64,000 nt of DNA from Streptomyces sp. NBC_01275 (GTDB lineage Bacteria; Actinomycetota; Actinomycetes; Streptomycetales; Streptomycetaceae): NCBI RefSeq assembly GCF_026340655.1, contig NZ_JAPEOZ010000001.1, positions 1,364,001-1,428,000 of the forward strand, given 5' to 3'. A program made the translations under genes and the position numbers. Below are positions 8,799-22,411 of the stretch, piece by piece; the stretch's first letter is position 1; each line of letters opens with the position of its first letter. Below the pieces are notes generated by a model. It saw only the letters and a list, made by a program, of their open reading frames with translations, ran no database searches and was not told the DNA's origin.

Positions 8799-8987
8799 AT
8801 GTGCCAGCACCAGCCACCGTGCCCGACAGCGACGTCAGCCGACCGGGAGTCCGCCCGCCTCATGGCGCACCACCCGGAACAGGGCTGGAGCCTGCTGTGC
8901 AACGGCGTCCTGCTCTTCGAGGACACCGGTGAGCTCCTGCCGGACGGCAGGGTCATCGCCCCGCACCGGGTCGTGACCGCAGCCTGA
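8799..8987 (+). CDS. small DUF5999-like protein, 62 residues
   Basis: Short protein beginning 'MCQHQPPCPTATSADRESAR' and containing 'HHPEQGWSLLCNGVLLFEDT' then 'PDGRVIAPHR'. This pattern is that of the DUF5999 proteins common in Streptomyces. Two Cys (residues 2 and 8) and three His in the N-terminal half could bind a metal. The family is normally this short, so the ATG at 8799 was chosen. An in-frame ATG at 8697 has a better purine-rich site (GGGGGGCGG) but would add 34 residues encoded by a degenerate ACAGACACG-type repeat. Function unknown. Confidence 0.7.
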   Translation: MCQHQPPCPTATSADRESARLMAHHPEQGWSLLCNGVLLFEDTGELLPDGRVIAPHRVVTAA

Positions 8988-9028
8988 GCACCACCCGGAC
9001 GGCGCGGGACCGCCGTCCGCAGACATGA

Positions 9029-9065
9029 GGGGCCGGCCCGCAGACACCCACTGCGAACCGGCCCC
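9029..9065 (+). terminator. hairpin downstream of the DUF5999 gene
   Basis: GGGGCCGG (9029-9036) pairs with CCGGCCCC (9058-9065) across a 21-nt loop, about 40 bp after the stop. Plausible terminator without a U-tract. Confidence 0.55.
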
Positions 9066-9100
9066 GACGCATGTCCGGGGTCACTCACTCCCCGTAGTCC

Positions 9101-9150
9101 CCTGATTGCCGATTCCTGATTGCCGATTAGTGATTCGCGATTCGCGATTC
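9101..9150. repeat. GATT-phased direct repeats
   Basis: CTGATTGCCGATT occurs twice in a row, followed by ATTCGCG-type copies, giving six GATT words spaced 7-10 bp apart. The block is less GC-rich than its surroundings and lies upstream of the LacI-type regulator gene. It may be bent DNA or simply slippage-derived. Confidence 0.6.
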
Positions 9151-9198
9151 CCCTGCACGTCTTCCCACGACCGCCCGCCTTCCGGAAGACTCCTGGAA

Positions 9199-9220
9199 GT
9201 TTCGGCACACCGTCCGAAAC
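9199..9220 (+). promoter_or_regulatory. candidate operator before the LacI-type gene
   Basis: GTTTCGG (9199-9205) and CCGAAAC (9214-9220) form a perfect inverted repeat with an 8-bp spacer, 65 bp before the regulator start. The same CGAAAC word appears in the boxes before the ABC operon and the GH43 gene, suggesting autoregulation. Confidence 0.6.
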
Positions 9221-9235
9221 GACCCGCCGGAGGCA

Positions 9236-9283
9236 CGGAGACGGAGATGCAGACGGAGATGCAGACGGAGACGGAGATGGAGA
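9236..9283. repeat. GGAGATGCAGAC tandem repeat over the ribosome-binding region
   Basis: A 12-bp unit (ACGGAGATGCAG) repeats about four times directly before the GTG start of the LacI-type gene. Each unit contains GGAG, so the array supplies several overlapping Shine-Dalgarno-like sequences. If translated from an upstream ATG it would give Gly-Asp repeats, which supports starting downstream of it. Confidence 0.65.
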
Positions 9284-9284
9284 A

Positions 9285-10337
9285 GTGACAGCGGACGACA
9301 CGGCGCCCGCGCCCCGGGCCAAGGTCACCATCACCGAGATCGCCCGCCAGGCCGGCGTCTCGGTGCCGACCGTGTCCCGCGTGGTCAACGGCCGCTCCGA
9401 CGTCTCGCCGCGGACCCGGGCCCGGGTCGAGGACCTGCTGCGCCTGCACGGCTACCGCAAGCGCCGCTCCGCCGCCTCCGCCGCCTCCCCCGCCCGCGCC
9501 GCCCTGCTCGACCTGGTCTTCAACGACCTCGACAGCCCCTGGGCGGTGGAGATCATCCGGGGCGTAGAGGAGGTCGCGCACGCGGCCGGCGTCGGCACGG
9601 TGGTCTCCGCGATCCACGGCCGCTCCGGCGACGCCCGCGAGTGGATGCGCAACCTGCGCTCCCGCGCCTCCGACGGCGTCATCCTCGTCACCTCGGCCCT
9701 GGAACCCACCCTGCACGAGCAGTTGCGCATCCTGGGCGTCCCGATCGTCGTCGTCGACCCCATGGGCTCCCCCAGCGTCGACACCCCGACCATCGGTGCC
9801 GCCAACTGGTCCGGCGGCCTGGCCGCCACCGAGCATCTACTCGCGCTCGGCCACCGCAGGATCGGCCTGATCGCGGGCCCGCCCCGGCTGCTGTGCTCCC
9901 GAGCCCGCTACGACGGCTACCGCGCGGCCCTGGAGGCGGCCGGCCTCACCGTCGACGAATCCCTCGTCGTCCCCGGCGACTTCCACCCCGAGTCGGGCTT
10001 CACCGGCTGCACCGCCCTCCTCGACCTGCCCGAACCGCCCACCGCCCTCTTCGCCGCCAGCGACCAGATGGCGCTCGGCGCGATCGAGGCGCTGCGCCGA
10101 CGGGGCCTGCGCGTCCCGGAGGACATGAGCGTGGTGGGTTTCGACGACCTTCCGGAAGTCCGCTGGTCGGCCCCGCCATTGACCACCGTCCGCCAGCCCC
10201 TCGCCGACATGGGCAAGCTCGCCGCCCGCACGGTCCTGAGCCTGGCCCGCGGCGAGCACCCTGACTCGCCGCGGGTGGAACTGGGCACGGAACTGGTGGT
10301 CCGCTCCAGCACGACCGCCCCCAGAACAGCCCACTAG
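9285..10337 (+). CDS. LacI family transcriptional regulator of the xylan locus
   Basis: Protein of 350 residues. The N-terminal helix-turn-helix 'TITEIARQAGVSVPTVSRVVN' (about residues 15-35) and hinge are followed by a periplasmic-binding-like effector domain ('GVILVTSALEP', 'HRRIGLIAGP', 'ASDQMALGAIEALRRRGL', 'VVGFDDLPEVRWSAPPLTTV'). GTG 9285 was chosen because it follows a purine-rich site and sits the usual distance before the HTH; an in-frame ATG at 9120 would translate the repeat. It converges with the GH10 xylanase gene and lies next to the ABC operon. With the shared boxes, this points to a BxlR-like repressor answering to xylo-oligosaccharides (inference). Confidence 0.88.
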   Translation: MTADDTAPAPRAKVTITEIARQAGVSVPTVSRVVNGRSDVSPRTRARVEDLLRLHGYRKRRSAASAASPARAALLDLVFNDLDSPWAVEIIRGVEEVAHAAGVGTVVSAIHGRSGDAREWMRNLRSRASDGVILVTSALEPTLHEQLRILGVPIVVVDPMGSPSVDTPTIGAANWSGGLAATEHLLALGHRRIGLIAGPPRLLCSRARYDGYRAALEAAGLTVDESLVVPGDFHPESGFTGCTALLDLPEPPTALFAASDQMALGAIEALRRRGLRVPEDMSVVGFDDLPEVRWSAPPLTTVRQPLADMGKLAARTVLSLARGEHPDSPRVELGTELVVRSSTTAPRTAH

Positions 10338-10360
10338 ACCTTAAAGCAGCCCACTAGACC
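10327..10360. repeat. 20-bp spaced direct repeat containing the regulator stop codon
   Basis: CAGCCCACTAGACC occurs at 10327-10340 and again at 10347-10360. The first copy contains the TAG stop of the LacI-type gene, so the second looks like a small duplication just past the gene end. CCCCAG-type triplets follow. Confidence 0.6.
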
Positions 10361-10381
10361 CCAGACCCCAGGCCCCAGGCC

Positions 10382-11431
10382 CTAGCTCAACGCCTCCCGG
10401 ATCGCGTCATACGCCGGCTTCGGCGCGAGCTGCTCGTCCCAGGGCAGCGCGGCCCCCTGACCGGGGAAGAACGCCGGGATCCACGAGTATCTGTCGGTGT
10501 AGTCCCAGACGGTGATCCCGACGCACCGCCGCACCGCGAGGCACGCCTCCGTCATGTCCCGGTACCAGTCGGCCTGTTGGGCCAGCTTCTCCTCGGTCGC
10601 GGGCAGCAGCATCCGTACGTCGACCTCGGTGAGCGCGGTGTCCAGGCCGAGGCGGGAGAAGCGGCGGAGGTTGTCCTCGAGGGTCGTCGGATAGCCGTAC
10701 TGGAGGGCGAGATGGGCCTGGAGGCCGATGCCGTCGAGGGGGACGCCCTGAGTCTTCAGCTCCTGGGCGAGGGCGTAGTAGGCGTCGCTCTTCGGGCCGA
10801 CCGCCTCGATGTTGTAGTCGTTGAGGTAGAGCTTGGCCTTCGGGTCGGCCTGGTGGGCCCAGCGCAGGGCGTCGGCGATGTAGCCGGGCCCGAGGGTCTT
10901 GTAGAAGAGCGTCTCGCGGTAGGTGCCGTCCTCGTTGAACGCCTCGTTGACGACGTCCCAGGAGTAGACCTTGCCCCGGTAGTGGCGTACCTCGGTCTGG
11001 ATGTGCTTCTTCAGGACGGCGCGCAGCTCGTCGGCCGTCCACTCCTTGCCGGTGAGCCAGCCGGGCAGTTGGCTGTGCCAGACGAGGGTGTGGGCGCGGA
11101 CCTTCTGGTGGTTCGCGCGCGCGAGGTTCACGATCTCGTCGCCGTTGGTCCAGTCGAAGACGCCCTGTTGCGGCTCGGTGGCGTACCACTTCATGCCGTT
11201 GCCGGGGGTGATCATGTCGAACTCGCTGCCGAGGATCTTCGTGTAGGCGGTGTCGGCGAGTTCGGGGTTGTCGGTGGCGCTGCCGAAGTAGCGGCCGTGA
11301 CGCTGGGCGAGGTCGGCGAGGGTGGGCGGGTCCTCGCAGTGGGCCTGGGCGGCCGGGGCGGCGGCCCCGACGGCCATGAGCGCCCCGGCGAGGGCGCCGA
11401 CGAGTCTGAGCCGGGTGCTGGTCCTGCGCAT
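10382..11431 (-). CDS. secreted endo-1,4-beta-xylanase, glycoside hydrolase family 10
   Basis: Protein of 349 residues. A Sec signal peptide covers residues 1-31 ('LRLVGALAGALMAVGAAAP' then AQA). The single GH10 barrel contains 'TPGNGMKW', 'GHTLVWHSQ'-like 'AHTLVWHSQLPGW', acid/base Glu163 in 'DVVNEAF' and nucleophile Glu269 in 'ALTEVDVR', so both catalytic residues are present. No carbohydrate-binding module follows. GH10 enzymes cut the xylan backbone and release xylo-oligosaccharides, which the adjacent ABC system could import. The ATG at 11431 has GAGGAG eight bases upstream and lies 52 bp from the last permease stop, so the gene probably belongs to the same operon. Confidence 0.95.
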   Translation of the reverse strand: MRRTSTRLRLVGALAGALMAVGAAAPAAQAHCEDPPTLADLAQRHGRYFGSATDNPELADTAYTKILGSEFDMITPGNGMKWYATEPQQGVFDWTNGDEIVNLARANHQKVRAHTLVWHSQLPGWLTGKEWTADELRAVLKKHIQTEVRHYRGKVYSWDVVNEAFNEDGTYRETLFYKTLGPGYIADALRWAHQADPKAKLYLNDYNIEAVGPKSDAYYALAQELKTQGVPLDGIGLQAHLALQYGYPTTLEDNLRRFSRLGLDTALTEVDVRMLLPATEEKLAQQADWYRDMTEACLAVRRCVGITVWDYTDRYSWIPAFFPGQGAALPWDEQLAPKPAYDAIREALS

Positions 11432-11483
11432 GGTGCGACTCCTCACGGTCGGTGGGTGTGAGCCGTACGTCCACGGGCGCGGG

Positions 11484-12347
11484 TCATCCCTTCGTCGCGC
11501 CGGCGGTGAGGCCGCCGACGAGCTGACGCTCGGCGACGGAGTAGAAGGCCAGGGCGGGAACCATGGCGAGGACGAGATACGCGAAGACGCGGGCGTACTC
11601 CGCCGAGTACTGGCCCTGGAACTGCTGCACGCCGATCGGGATGGTCCACCAGGTGGGCTCGTTGAAGACCAGCAGCGGCAGGAAGAAGTTGTTCCAGCTG
11701 CCGACCACGGCGAGGACGGACACCGTGCCGAGAGCGGGCCGGGCCATCGGCAGCAGGATCCGCCAGAAGAAGCCGAGCGGCCCGCAGCCGTCGAGGGTGG
11801 CCGCCTCCTCCAGCTCGGCCGGAATCTCCCGGAAGAAGCCGCGCAGGATGACGATGGTCATCGGCAGCCCGAAGGCGGCCTGCGGGAGGATCACGCCGAG
11901 CGGGTTGTCCAGCAGGTCCAGGGAGCGCAGCAGCAGGAACAACGGCAGCGCGGCCACCGCGAAGGGGAACATCAGCCCCATCGTGAACAGGGTGAACATC
12001 ACCTCCCGCCCTCGGAAGGCGAACCGGGCGAAGGAGAACGCGGCGAGCGCGGACACCGCGACGACCACCAGGGTCGTACCGGCCGCGATGAGGGTGCTGC
12101 TGCCGACCAGCTGCCAGAACGAGCCGGAGCCCAGGATGTCGGTGTAGTTGGAGACGACCCAGGAGTCGGGCAGGCCGATGGGGTTGCGGGAGAGCTCGTC
12201 GGTGGTCTTGAAGCCGGACAGGACGGCATAGACCAGGGGTACGGCCATCAGCGCGCCGACGGCGATGAGGACGAGGTGCAACGGAAGGGTACGGCCGACC
12301 CGTCCGGCCTTGGCCTTGTTGATCCCGTGGGTCTTGCGGGCGTTCAC
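11484..12347 (-). CDS. sugar ABC transporter permease (MalG type)
   Basis: Protein of 287 residues with six predicted transmembrane segments and the EAA-loop signature 'EEAATLDGCGPLGFFWRILLP' region (about residues 185-205) that contacts the ATPase. 'GSWNNFFLPLLV' and 'QFQGQYSAEY' are typical of CUT1 oligosaccharide transporters. Its GTG start overlaps the TGA of the preceding permease by four bases, indicating translational coupling. No ATPase gene is in the operon; Streptomyces CUT1 systems usually borrow the shared MsiK ATPase (family knowledge). Confidence 0.93.
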   Translation of the reverse strand: MNARKTHGINKAKAGRVGRTLPLHLVLIAVGALMAVPLVYAVLSGFKTTDELSRNPIGLPDSWVVSNYTDILGSGSFWQLVGSSTLIAAGTTLVVVAVSALAAFSFARFAFRGREVMFTLFTMGLMFPFAVAALPLFLLLRSLDLLDNPLGVILPQAAFGLPMTIVILRGFFREIPAELEEAATLDGCGPLGFFWRILLPMARPALGTVSVLAVVGSWNNFFLPLLVFNEPTWWTIPIGVQQFQGQYSAEYARVFAYLVLAMVPALAFYSVAERQLVGGLTAGATKG

Positions 12348-13342
12348 GAACCGCCTCCCCGCATGGTCGTGGTCGCCCCTTCGAGGTCGCGCCGGAGCAC
12401 GAACCGCTGGTAGGCGAGGGCGAAGACGAGGCTGATGCCGAACATGGCGACGCTGATCGCGCTGGCGTAGCCGACCTGGTAGCGCTTGAAGCCGTACTGG
12501 AACATGGTCACGGCCATCGTCTCGGAGTGGTGGTCGGGGCCGCCGGCGGTGATGACCCACACCAGGTCGAAGAGCTGGACCGAGCCGATCACGGACAGGA
12601 AGACGCTGATGCGCAGGGTCGGCGCGAGCAGCGGCAGGGTGACGTTGCGGAAGCGCTGCCAGGGCCCGGCGCCGTCGATCAGCGCGGCCTCGGTCAACTC
12701 GGCCGGGATGGACTGGAGTCCGGCCAGGTAGAGCATCATGTGGAAGCCGAAGTACTTCCATGTCATGACCAGGAACAGGGTGGCCATGACGGTGGACGGA
12801 TCGGCGAACCACTGCCCGCCCACCCCGTCCAGGCCGATCGCGCCGAGGACGTGGTCGGCGAGACCGTCGTCCGGGGCGAAGATCATGCTGAACAGCACGC
12901 CGGTGATCGCCTCGGAGAGGATGTACGGCGCGAAGAACAGCATCCGGTACACCGCCCGGCCGCGGATCCGCTGGTTGAGCGCGACCGCCAGGGCGAGCGC
13001 GAACGGCAGTTGGAGGGCGAGCGAGAGGACGACCAGGACCAGACAGCGCCACAGGTCGCCCAGGAACACCGGGTCGTCGAGGAGCCGGGTGAAGTTGTCG
13101 CCGCCGACGAAGTCCTCGGGCATGCCGAAGCCGCCCCAGCGGAAGAACGAGGCGTACAGCGCGAACAGCATCGGCAGCAGCACGAGCGTGCCGAACAGCA
13201 CCAGGGCGGGCGCCTGGAAGCCGACGGCGGTGAGCCAGTGCAGTGCACGCCGTCGCGCCCGGCCCCGGGTCGAGCCCGCGACCGGGGGCGGCGGGTCGAC
13301 GTCCGGGCCGCTGCGCTTGTCCGGGAGGAAGGTGGAGGTCAT
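12344..13342 (-). CDS. sugar ABC transporter permease (MalF type)
   Basis: Protein of 332 residues. About 35 polar N-terminal residues are followed by six membrane spans and the EAA loop 'TEAALIDGAGPWQRFRNVTLP' region near residue 225. 'LLPMLFALYASFF' and 'ITAGGPDHHSETMAVTMFQYG' are typical CUT1 MalF-type segments. It would pair with the downstream MalG-type permease to form the channel for the binding protein encoded upstream. The ATG at 13342 is preceded by a short intergenic stretch carrying a 9-bp tandem repeat. Confidence 0.93.
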   Translation of the reverse strand: MTSTFLPDKRSGPDVDPPPPVAGSTRGRARRRALHWLTAVGFQAPALVLFGTLVLLPMLFALYASFFRWGGFGMPEDFVGGDNFTRLLDDPVFLGDLWRCLVLVVLSLALQLPFALALAVALNQRIRGRAVYRMLFFAPYILSEAITGVLFSMIFAPDDGLADHVLGAIGLDGVGGQWFADPSTVMATLFLVMTWKYFGFHMMLYLAGLQSIPAELTEAALIDGAGPWQRFRNVTLPLLAPTLRISVFLSVIGSVQLFDLVWVITAGGPDHHSETMAVTMFQYGFKRYQVGYASAISVAMFGISLVFALAYQRFVLRRDLEGATTTMRGGGS

Positions 13343-13362
13343 CGTCTGCTGTCCCTCTCCCT

Positions 13363-13395
13363 CGAATCCCTTGAATCCCTTGAATCCCTTGAAGA
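13363..13395. repeat. 9-bp tandem repeat between binding-protein and permease genes
   Basis: The 9-mer TTGAATCCC (one copy begins CGAATCCC) repeats more than three times in the 71-bp gap between two genes of the same operon. On the coding strand it reads GGGATTCAA. It could influence mRNA structure or stability at this gene junction, where transporter operons often process their message; this is speculation. Confidence 0.75.
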
Positions 13396-13413
13396 AGTCG
13401 AGGTCATCGCCGG

Positions 13414-14706
13414 CTACTGCTCTTCCTTGGCGACCTTGGTGATCGACTCGGTGACCTGCTGGGGCGACTTGGAGCCGGCGATGAGGGCGGCGACGCTGTC
13501 GTTGACCTCCTGGCCGAGGGCGGGCGCGTACGCCTGGTCGAGATAGAGCTGGAAGCCGGTGGCGGCCTTCAACTGGGCTTGTACGGCCTGGATGTTGGGG
13601 TCGGCGACGGCGCTCTCGGCGGACGGCACCACCGGCAGCACGCCGGTCTTCTTGACCAGCTCGGTGTCGGTGGCGGCCGAGGCGAAGAACTCCAGGAAGT
13701 CGACGGCCGCCTGCGGGGCGCCCTTGCGCAGGGCGTGCCCGCCGCCTCCGCCGAACACCTCGGTGATCACGCCCTCGCCGCCCTCGACCGCCGGGAACGG
13801 GAAGAACCCGAGGTCCGCGCCGAGCCCCTTGCCCGCGTCGGCCTCCACCGCCGGGGCCCACTGCCCCATGAGCTCCATCGCCGCCTTGCCGTTGCCGACG
13901 GCGGCCGCCTGGCCCGTGGGGGTGGAGTAGGCGGCCCCGAGGAACCCCTTCTGGAACGGCTGCAGATCGACCAGGTCCTGGAGGTGCTGCCCGGCCTGCA
14001 CGAACCCGTCCCCGGTGAAGTCCTTGTCGTCCCCGGCCTTCCGCAGGGCGTCGAGACCGGCGGTGCGCATCGCGAGATACGCCCAGTAGTACATGCCGGG
14101 CCACTTCTCCTTGCCGGCCAGGGCGAGCGGGGTGACCCCGGCGGACTTCAGCTTCCGTACGGCGTCGAGGAAGCCGCTCCAGGTGGTGGGGGGCGCGCTG
14201 ACGCCGGCCTGCTTGAAGAGCGCCTTGTTGTACCAGAAGCCGATCATGCCCATGTCGAACGGGATGCCGTAGGCCTTGTCGTCGATGAGGTACGGCTCCC
14301 GGGCGACCGACAGCAGACCGTCCCGCCACTCCTTCGTGCGGTCCGTCAGATCCTCCACGAGCCCGGCGTCGACCTGCTGCTTCAGCACGCCGCCGCCCCA
14401 GGTGTGGAAGATGTCGGGCAACTTCCCGGAGGCGGTCAGCGCCGTCATCTTCGACTTGTAGGCGTCGTTCTCCAGCTGGACGATCTTGATCTTCACCTTG
14501 GGGTTCTGGGCCTCGAACTTCTTGGCGAGACCGGCCCAGACGTCCTTGGCCGGCTGGGTGGTGGAGATGTTCCACCACTCGATCGTGGTCGTCCCCGACG
14601 ACCCTCCGTCCGAGTCGCCGCCGCAGGCGCTCAGTGCCGTCATGCTCAGACCGGCCGCGGCGGAGGCCGCCAGGAAGCCGCGGCGGGACAGTGCCGGGTC
14701 GCCCAT
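13414..14706 (-). CDS. extracellular sugar-binding lipoprotein of the xylo-oligosaccharide ABC transporter
   Basis: Protein of 430 residues with a twin-arginine signal ('SRRGFLAASAAAGLS') ending in the lipobox 'LSAC', so it is a Tat-exported lipoprotein. The mature part is a family 1 solute-binding protein: 'TIEWWNIS', 'DIFHTWGGGVL', 'PYLIDDKAYGIPFDMG', 'FGGGGGHALRKGAPQ'. It heads the operon with two permeases and the GH10 xylanase, so xylo-oligosaccharides (as for BxlE) are the likely ligand (inference from context). Two ATGs are adjacent; the second (14706) is six bases from AGGAG and was preferred. A promoter and operator boxes lie upstream. Confidence 0.92.
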   Translation of the reverse strand: MGDPALSRRGFLAASAAAGLSMTALSACGGDSDGGSSGTTTIEWWNISTTQPAKDVWAGLAKKFEAQNPKVKIKIVQLENDAYKSKMTALTASGKLPDIFHTWGGGVLKQQVDAGLVEDLTDRTKEWRDGLLSVAREPYLIDDKAYGIPFDMGMIGFWYNKALFKQAGVSAPPTTWSGFLDAVRKLKSAGVTPLALAGKEKWPGMYYWAYLAMRTAGLDALRKAGDDKDFTGDGFVQAGQHLQDLVDLQPFQKGFLGAAYSTPTGQAAAVGNGKAAMELMGQWAPAVEADAGKGLGADLGFFPFPAVEGGEGVITEVFGGGGGHALRKGAPQAAVDFLEFFASAATDTELVKKTGVLPVVPSAESAVADPNIQAVQAQLKAATGFQLYLDQAYAPALGQEVNDSVAALIAGSKSPQQVTESITKVAKEEQ

Positions 14707-14755
14707 CATGCGCTCCTTGGGATACGGGACGGCACAGCCTGTCCGTCCACAGCGA

Positions 14756-14792
14756 GATCGAAAGTTTCGGACTGGATCCAGAAAGCTTCGCT
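14756..14792 (-). promoter_or_regulatory. operator boxes downstream of the ABC-operon promoter
   Basis: On the minus strand the core CGAAACTTTCG (14759-14769) is an inverted repeat (CGAAA-N-TTTCG), and GAA-AGC-TTC follows at 14781-14789. They lie between the predicted -10 box and the start codon, where a repressor would block initiation or escape. The core differs by one base from the box before the GH43 gene. Confidence 0.65.
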
Positions 14793-14800
14793 GCTGCCGC

Positions 14801-14830
14801 ACCCTAGAGACACCCTCCGATGGGTGGCAA
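14801..14830 (-). promoter_or_regulatory. predicted promoter of the ABC-xylanase operon
   Basis: Minus-strand TTGCCA (14825-14830), an 18-bp spacer and TAGGGT (14801-14806) fit the vegetative sigma factor consensus. The start codon is about 95 bp downstream, with the operator boxes between. Confidence 0.55.
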
Positions 14831-14875
14831 CCCCTTGAACACAGGGAATCCACCGGCCTGTTCGGGGAAGGGCGG

Positions 14876-16521
<1,646 letters not shown>

Positions 16522-16619
16522 TTATCCATGGGCCCGTGCGTCACGCTCTGCTTACGCTGGTGCCGCCGTCCGCGTGATGGCCGAAACCGCACGCTGAGCC
16601 GCACATCAGGAGCACGCCG

Positions 16620-18581
16620 ATGGCCACCACCCAGCACCCTCCGCCCAGTCGCCTGCGCGCCTGGATGCTGGAAGGCCTGTCCGACATGGGCAAGGGCCAC
16701 GGCCCCGCTCACCAGGCGACCCCGGACACCAAGACCGAGCCCGAGCACAAGGGCCAGCGCTGGTACCGGGTGATGTGCCTGACCGGCGTCGACTACTTCT
16801 CCACCCTCGGCTACCAGCCGGGCATCGCCGCCCTCGCGGCCGGTCTGCTCTCGCCCGTGGCGACCATCGTGCTGGTGATCGTCACCCTGGCCGGCGCTCT
16901 GCCGGTCTACCGGCGGGTGGCCGAGGAGAGCCCGCACGGCGAGGGCTCGATCGCGATGCTGGAGCGGCTGCTGTCCTTCTGGAAGGGCAAGCTGTTCGTC
17001 CTGACCCTGCTGGGCTTCGCCGCCACCGACTTCCTGATCACCATCACCCTGTCCGCGGCGGACGCCTCCACCCACCTCGTCGAGAACCCGCACCTGACCA
17101 GCACCCTGCACGACAAACAGATGGTGATCACCCTCGTTCTGGTCGCCCTGCTCGGCGCGGTCTTCCTCAAGGGCTTCCTGGAGGCCATCGGCGTCGCCGT
17201 CGCCCTGGTGGTCGTCTACCTCGGCCTCAACGTCGTCGTGGTGATCGTCGGGCTGTGGCACGTGGTCACCGAGGGGCATGTGGTCACCGACTGGTCGGCC
17301 GCCCTGACCGCCGAGCACGGCAACGTCTTCGCCATGATCGGCGTCTCCCTGCTGGTCTTCCCCAAGCTGGCCCTGGGCCTGTCCGGCTTCGAGACCGGCG
17401 TCGCGGTCATGCCCCACGTCCAGGGCGACCCGGACGAGACCGAGGAGAACCCCAAGGGCCGCATCCGGGACACCAAGAAGCTGCTCACGGCCGCCGCCCT
17501 GATCATGAGCGTCTTCCTGATCGCCACCAGCTTCATCACCACCTGGCTGATCCCGGAGAAGGAGTTCGAGTCCGGCGGCAAGGCCAACGGCCGCGCCCTC
17601 GCCTATCTGTCGCACGAGTACCTGGGCAACGCCTTCGGCACGGTCTACGACGTCTCGACCATCGCGATCCTCTGGTTCGCCGGCGCCTCCGCCATGGCCG
17701 GGCTGCTCAACCTCATGCCCCGCTACCTCCCCCGCTACGGCATGGCCCCGCACTGGGCCCGCGCCGTCCGCCCGATGGTCATCGTCTTCACCCTGGTCGC
17801 CTTCCTGGTCACCTGGATCTTCGACGCCGACGTCGACGCCCAGGGCGGCGCCTACGCCACCGGCGTCCTGGTCCTGATGTCCTCGGCCGCCATCGCGGTG
17901 ACCATCGCCGCCCGCCGCGCCGGACAACGCGGCTGGACCATCGGCTTCGCAGTCGTCTCGGCGGTCCTCCTCTACGTCACCGTCGTGAACGTCATCGAGC
18001 GCCCCGACGGCGTGAAGATCGGCGCCTGCTTCATCGCCGGCATCATCCTGGTCTCCCTGCTGTCCCGGCTGGCCCGCGCCTTCGAGCTGCGCGTGACCAG
18101 CGTGTCGCTGGACTCCATGGCGGAACGTTTCATCCGGGACATGGCCAGCCGGAAGATACGGTTCATCGCCAACGAGCCCGACCAGCGCGACAAGGCCGAG
18201 TACCGCGACAAGATCGAGCAGATCCGCCAGGACAACGACATCCCCGGCGAGGACTTCGTCTTCGTCGAGGTCACCGTCGTCGACCCCTCCGAGTTCGAGT
18301 CGGGCCTGACCGTACGCGGCGAGGTCCTGCACAACCGCTACCGCGTCCTGACCCTGGAGTCCTCCTCCATCTCCAACGCCCTGGCCGCGCTGCTCCTGCA
18401 CACCCGCGACTCCACCGGCTGCATCCCGCACATCTACTTCGAGTGGACCGAGGGCAACCCGTTCGCCAACTTCCTGCGCTTCTTCCTCTTCGGCCAGGGC
18501 GAGGTCGCCCCGGTCACCCGAGAGGTCCTGCGCGAGGCGGAGCCGGACCGCGCCCGACGGCCCCGCGTGCACACGGGCTGA
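16620..18581 (+). CDS. APC superfamily permease with a C-terminal cytoplasmic domain
   Basis: Protein of 653 residues. A polar N-terminus (1-50) precedes about twelve hydrophobic segments (residues 55-490), beginning with '[20 protein letters not shown]', a typical TM1 region of APC transporters. Other transporter-like segments are '[20 protein letters not shown]' and '[20 protein letters not shown]'. The last 160 residues are soluble ('[20 protein letters not shown]', '[18 protein letters not shown]'), as in larger APC members. The substrate (amino acid or K+) cannot be told from sequence. The nearest neighbour on the plus strand is 250 bp downstream, so it appears monocistronic. Confidence 0.85.
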   Translation: MATTQHPPPSRLRAWMLEGLSDMGKGHGPAHQATPDTKTEPEHKGQRWYRVMCLTGVDYFSTLGYQPGIAALAAGLLSPVATIVLVIVTLAGALPVYRRVAEESPHGEGSIAMLERLLSFWKGKLFVLTLLGFAATDFLITITLSAADASTHLVENPHLTSTLHDKQMVITLVLVALLGAVFLKGFLEAIGVAVALVVVYLGLNVVVVIVGLWHVVTEGHVVTDWSAALTAEHGNVFAMIGVSLLVFPKLALGLSGFETGVAVMPHVQGDPDETEENPKGRIRDTKKLLTAAALIMSVFLIATSFITTWLIPEKEFESGGKANGRALAYLSHEYLGNAFGTVYDVSTIAILWFAGASAMAGLLNLMPRYLPRYGMAPHWARAVRPMVIVFTLVAFLVTWIFDADVDAQGGAYATGVLVLMSSAAIAVTIAARRAGQRGWTIGFAVVSAVLLYVTVVNVIERPDGVKIGACFIAGIILVSLLSRLARAFELRVTSVSLDSMAERFIRDMASRKIRFIANEPDQRDKAEYRDKIEQIRQDNDIPGEDFVFVEVTVVDPSEFESGLTVRGEVLHNRYRVLTLESSSISNALAALLLHTRDSTGCIPHIYFEWTEGNPFANFLRFFLFGQGEVAPVTREVLREAEPDRARRPRVHTG

Positions 18582-18626
18582 CCGACCCTTGCGAAACCGC
18601 GGGACCCCCAGACCCCGTAAGGGCCC

Positions 18627-18717
18627 GTAGAGGTCCGCAGAGGTCCGCAGAGGTCCGCAGAGGTCCGTAGGGTCCGCAGAGGTCTGGAGGGATCCGGAGG
18701 GATCCGTAGAGGTCCGC
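18627..18717. repeat. 10-bp tandem repeat (AGGTCCGCAG)
   Basis: The unit AGGTCCGCAG repeats perfectly four times and then continues for six or so diverged copies (GGTCCGTAG, GATCCGGAG). The whole 249-bp space between the permease gene and the next gene is dominated by GTCCG/GATCC words. No hairpin or open frame explains it. Length variation between strains is likely. Confidence 0.85.
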
Positions 18718-18830
18718 AAGAGTGCGGGTCCGTAAGACCCCGTAAGGATCCCGTCAGAATCCGCCCGAACCCCGTCAGAAGACCGTCAGCGCCCCTCCCC
18801 CGGGGCCACCCGGCCCCTAGCGTCGGTCTC

Positions 18831-19355
18831 ATGCAGACCCTCAGCAGCCCGCCTCCCCACCCGGCCGAGGACCGCCACCACCGGTCCGACGTCCGGCTCG
18901 CTGCGGGCTGCGCGCTCGGCTTCTGCGCGCTGGCCTTTCTGGTCGACTGGGACGCGCGGACCCTCACCCTCCCCCGCGCGCTGCTCTGGCTGACCCTCTC
19001 CGCCGGCGTCCTCGCCGTGCTCCTGCCCGCACGGGTCACCGCGGGCCCCGGCTGGCTGACGGTACGCGGCCCCTGCCACCGCCGCACGGTACGCACCGAC
19101 GCGCTGGTCGCCGTACGGCAGTACGCCGGAGTCTCCGCCCACCTGGTCCTGCGGGACGCCTACGGGGGCCTGCTGGAACTCGACCCCCGCGTCCTCACCG
19201 GCAGCCCGCTCCTCTGGCACGAACTGGACACGGGCGTCCGCCGCTCACTGGAACGCGGCACCCTCCGCGAGGGAGCGGACGTACTGGAGCGCCTCGGCCA
19301 CGAGATCGACGACACGATCGCCGACGCGGTGCTCAAGCTCTCGGGCATGTCCTGA
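18831..19355 (+). CDS. small membrane protein, 174 residues
   Basis: The N-terminal tail (1-20) is followed by two hydrophobic segments ('LAAGCALGFCALAFLV' near residue 24 and 'ALLWLTLSAGVLAVLLP' near 52), then a soluble, beta-rich part ('RVTAGPGWLTVRGPCHRRTV') resembling bacterial PH-like domains, and a helical end ('DVLERLGHEIDDTIADAVLK'). The family was not identified with confidence. A strong hairpin follows the gene. Confidence 0.65.
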   Translation: MQTLSSPPPHPAEDRHHRSDVRLAAGCALGFCALAFLVDWDARTLTLPRALLWLTLSAGVLAVLLPARVTAGPGWLTVRGPCHRRTVRTDALVAVRQYAGVSAHLVLRDAYGGLLELDPRVLTGSPLLWHELDTGVRRSLERGTLREGADVLERLGHEIDDTIADAVLKLSGMS

Positions 19356-19387
19356 ACCCGCCTGACCCGCTCGACCCGCTCGACACA

Positions 19388-19425
19388 CCGAGGGCTCCCG
19401 TCCACCACCGGACGAGAGCCCTCGG
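19388..19425. terminator. bidirectional terminator between convergent genes
   Basis: CCGAGGGCTC (19388-19397) pairs with GAGCCCTCGG (19416-19425). It lies between the stop of the membrane protein (plus) and the stop of gcvP (minus) and could serve both. Confidence 0.8.
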
Positions 19426-19463
19426 TCACTGACGCCTCAGCGGTCGACGCGTCTTCGCACGCG

Positions 19464-22349
<2,886 letters not shown>

Positions 22350-22411
22350 TGCGGAGGCCTCCTGGTCTGACACGACCTTCGAAGGGCACCACTACGTGGG
22401 TACCCCGACGG

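Noticed and set aside
18627..18717. CRISPR array
   Set aside because: The unit is 10 bp and directly tandem with no spacers, and no cas genes are present.
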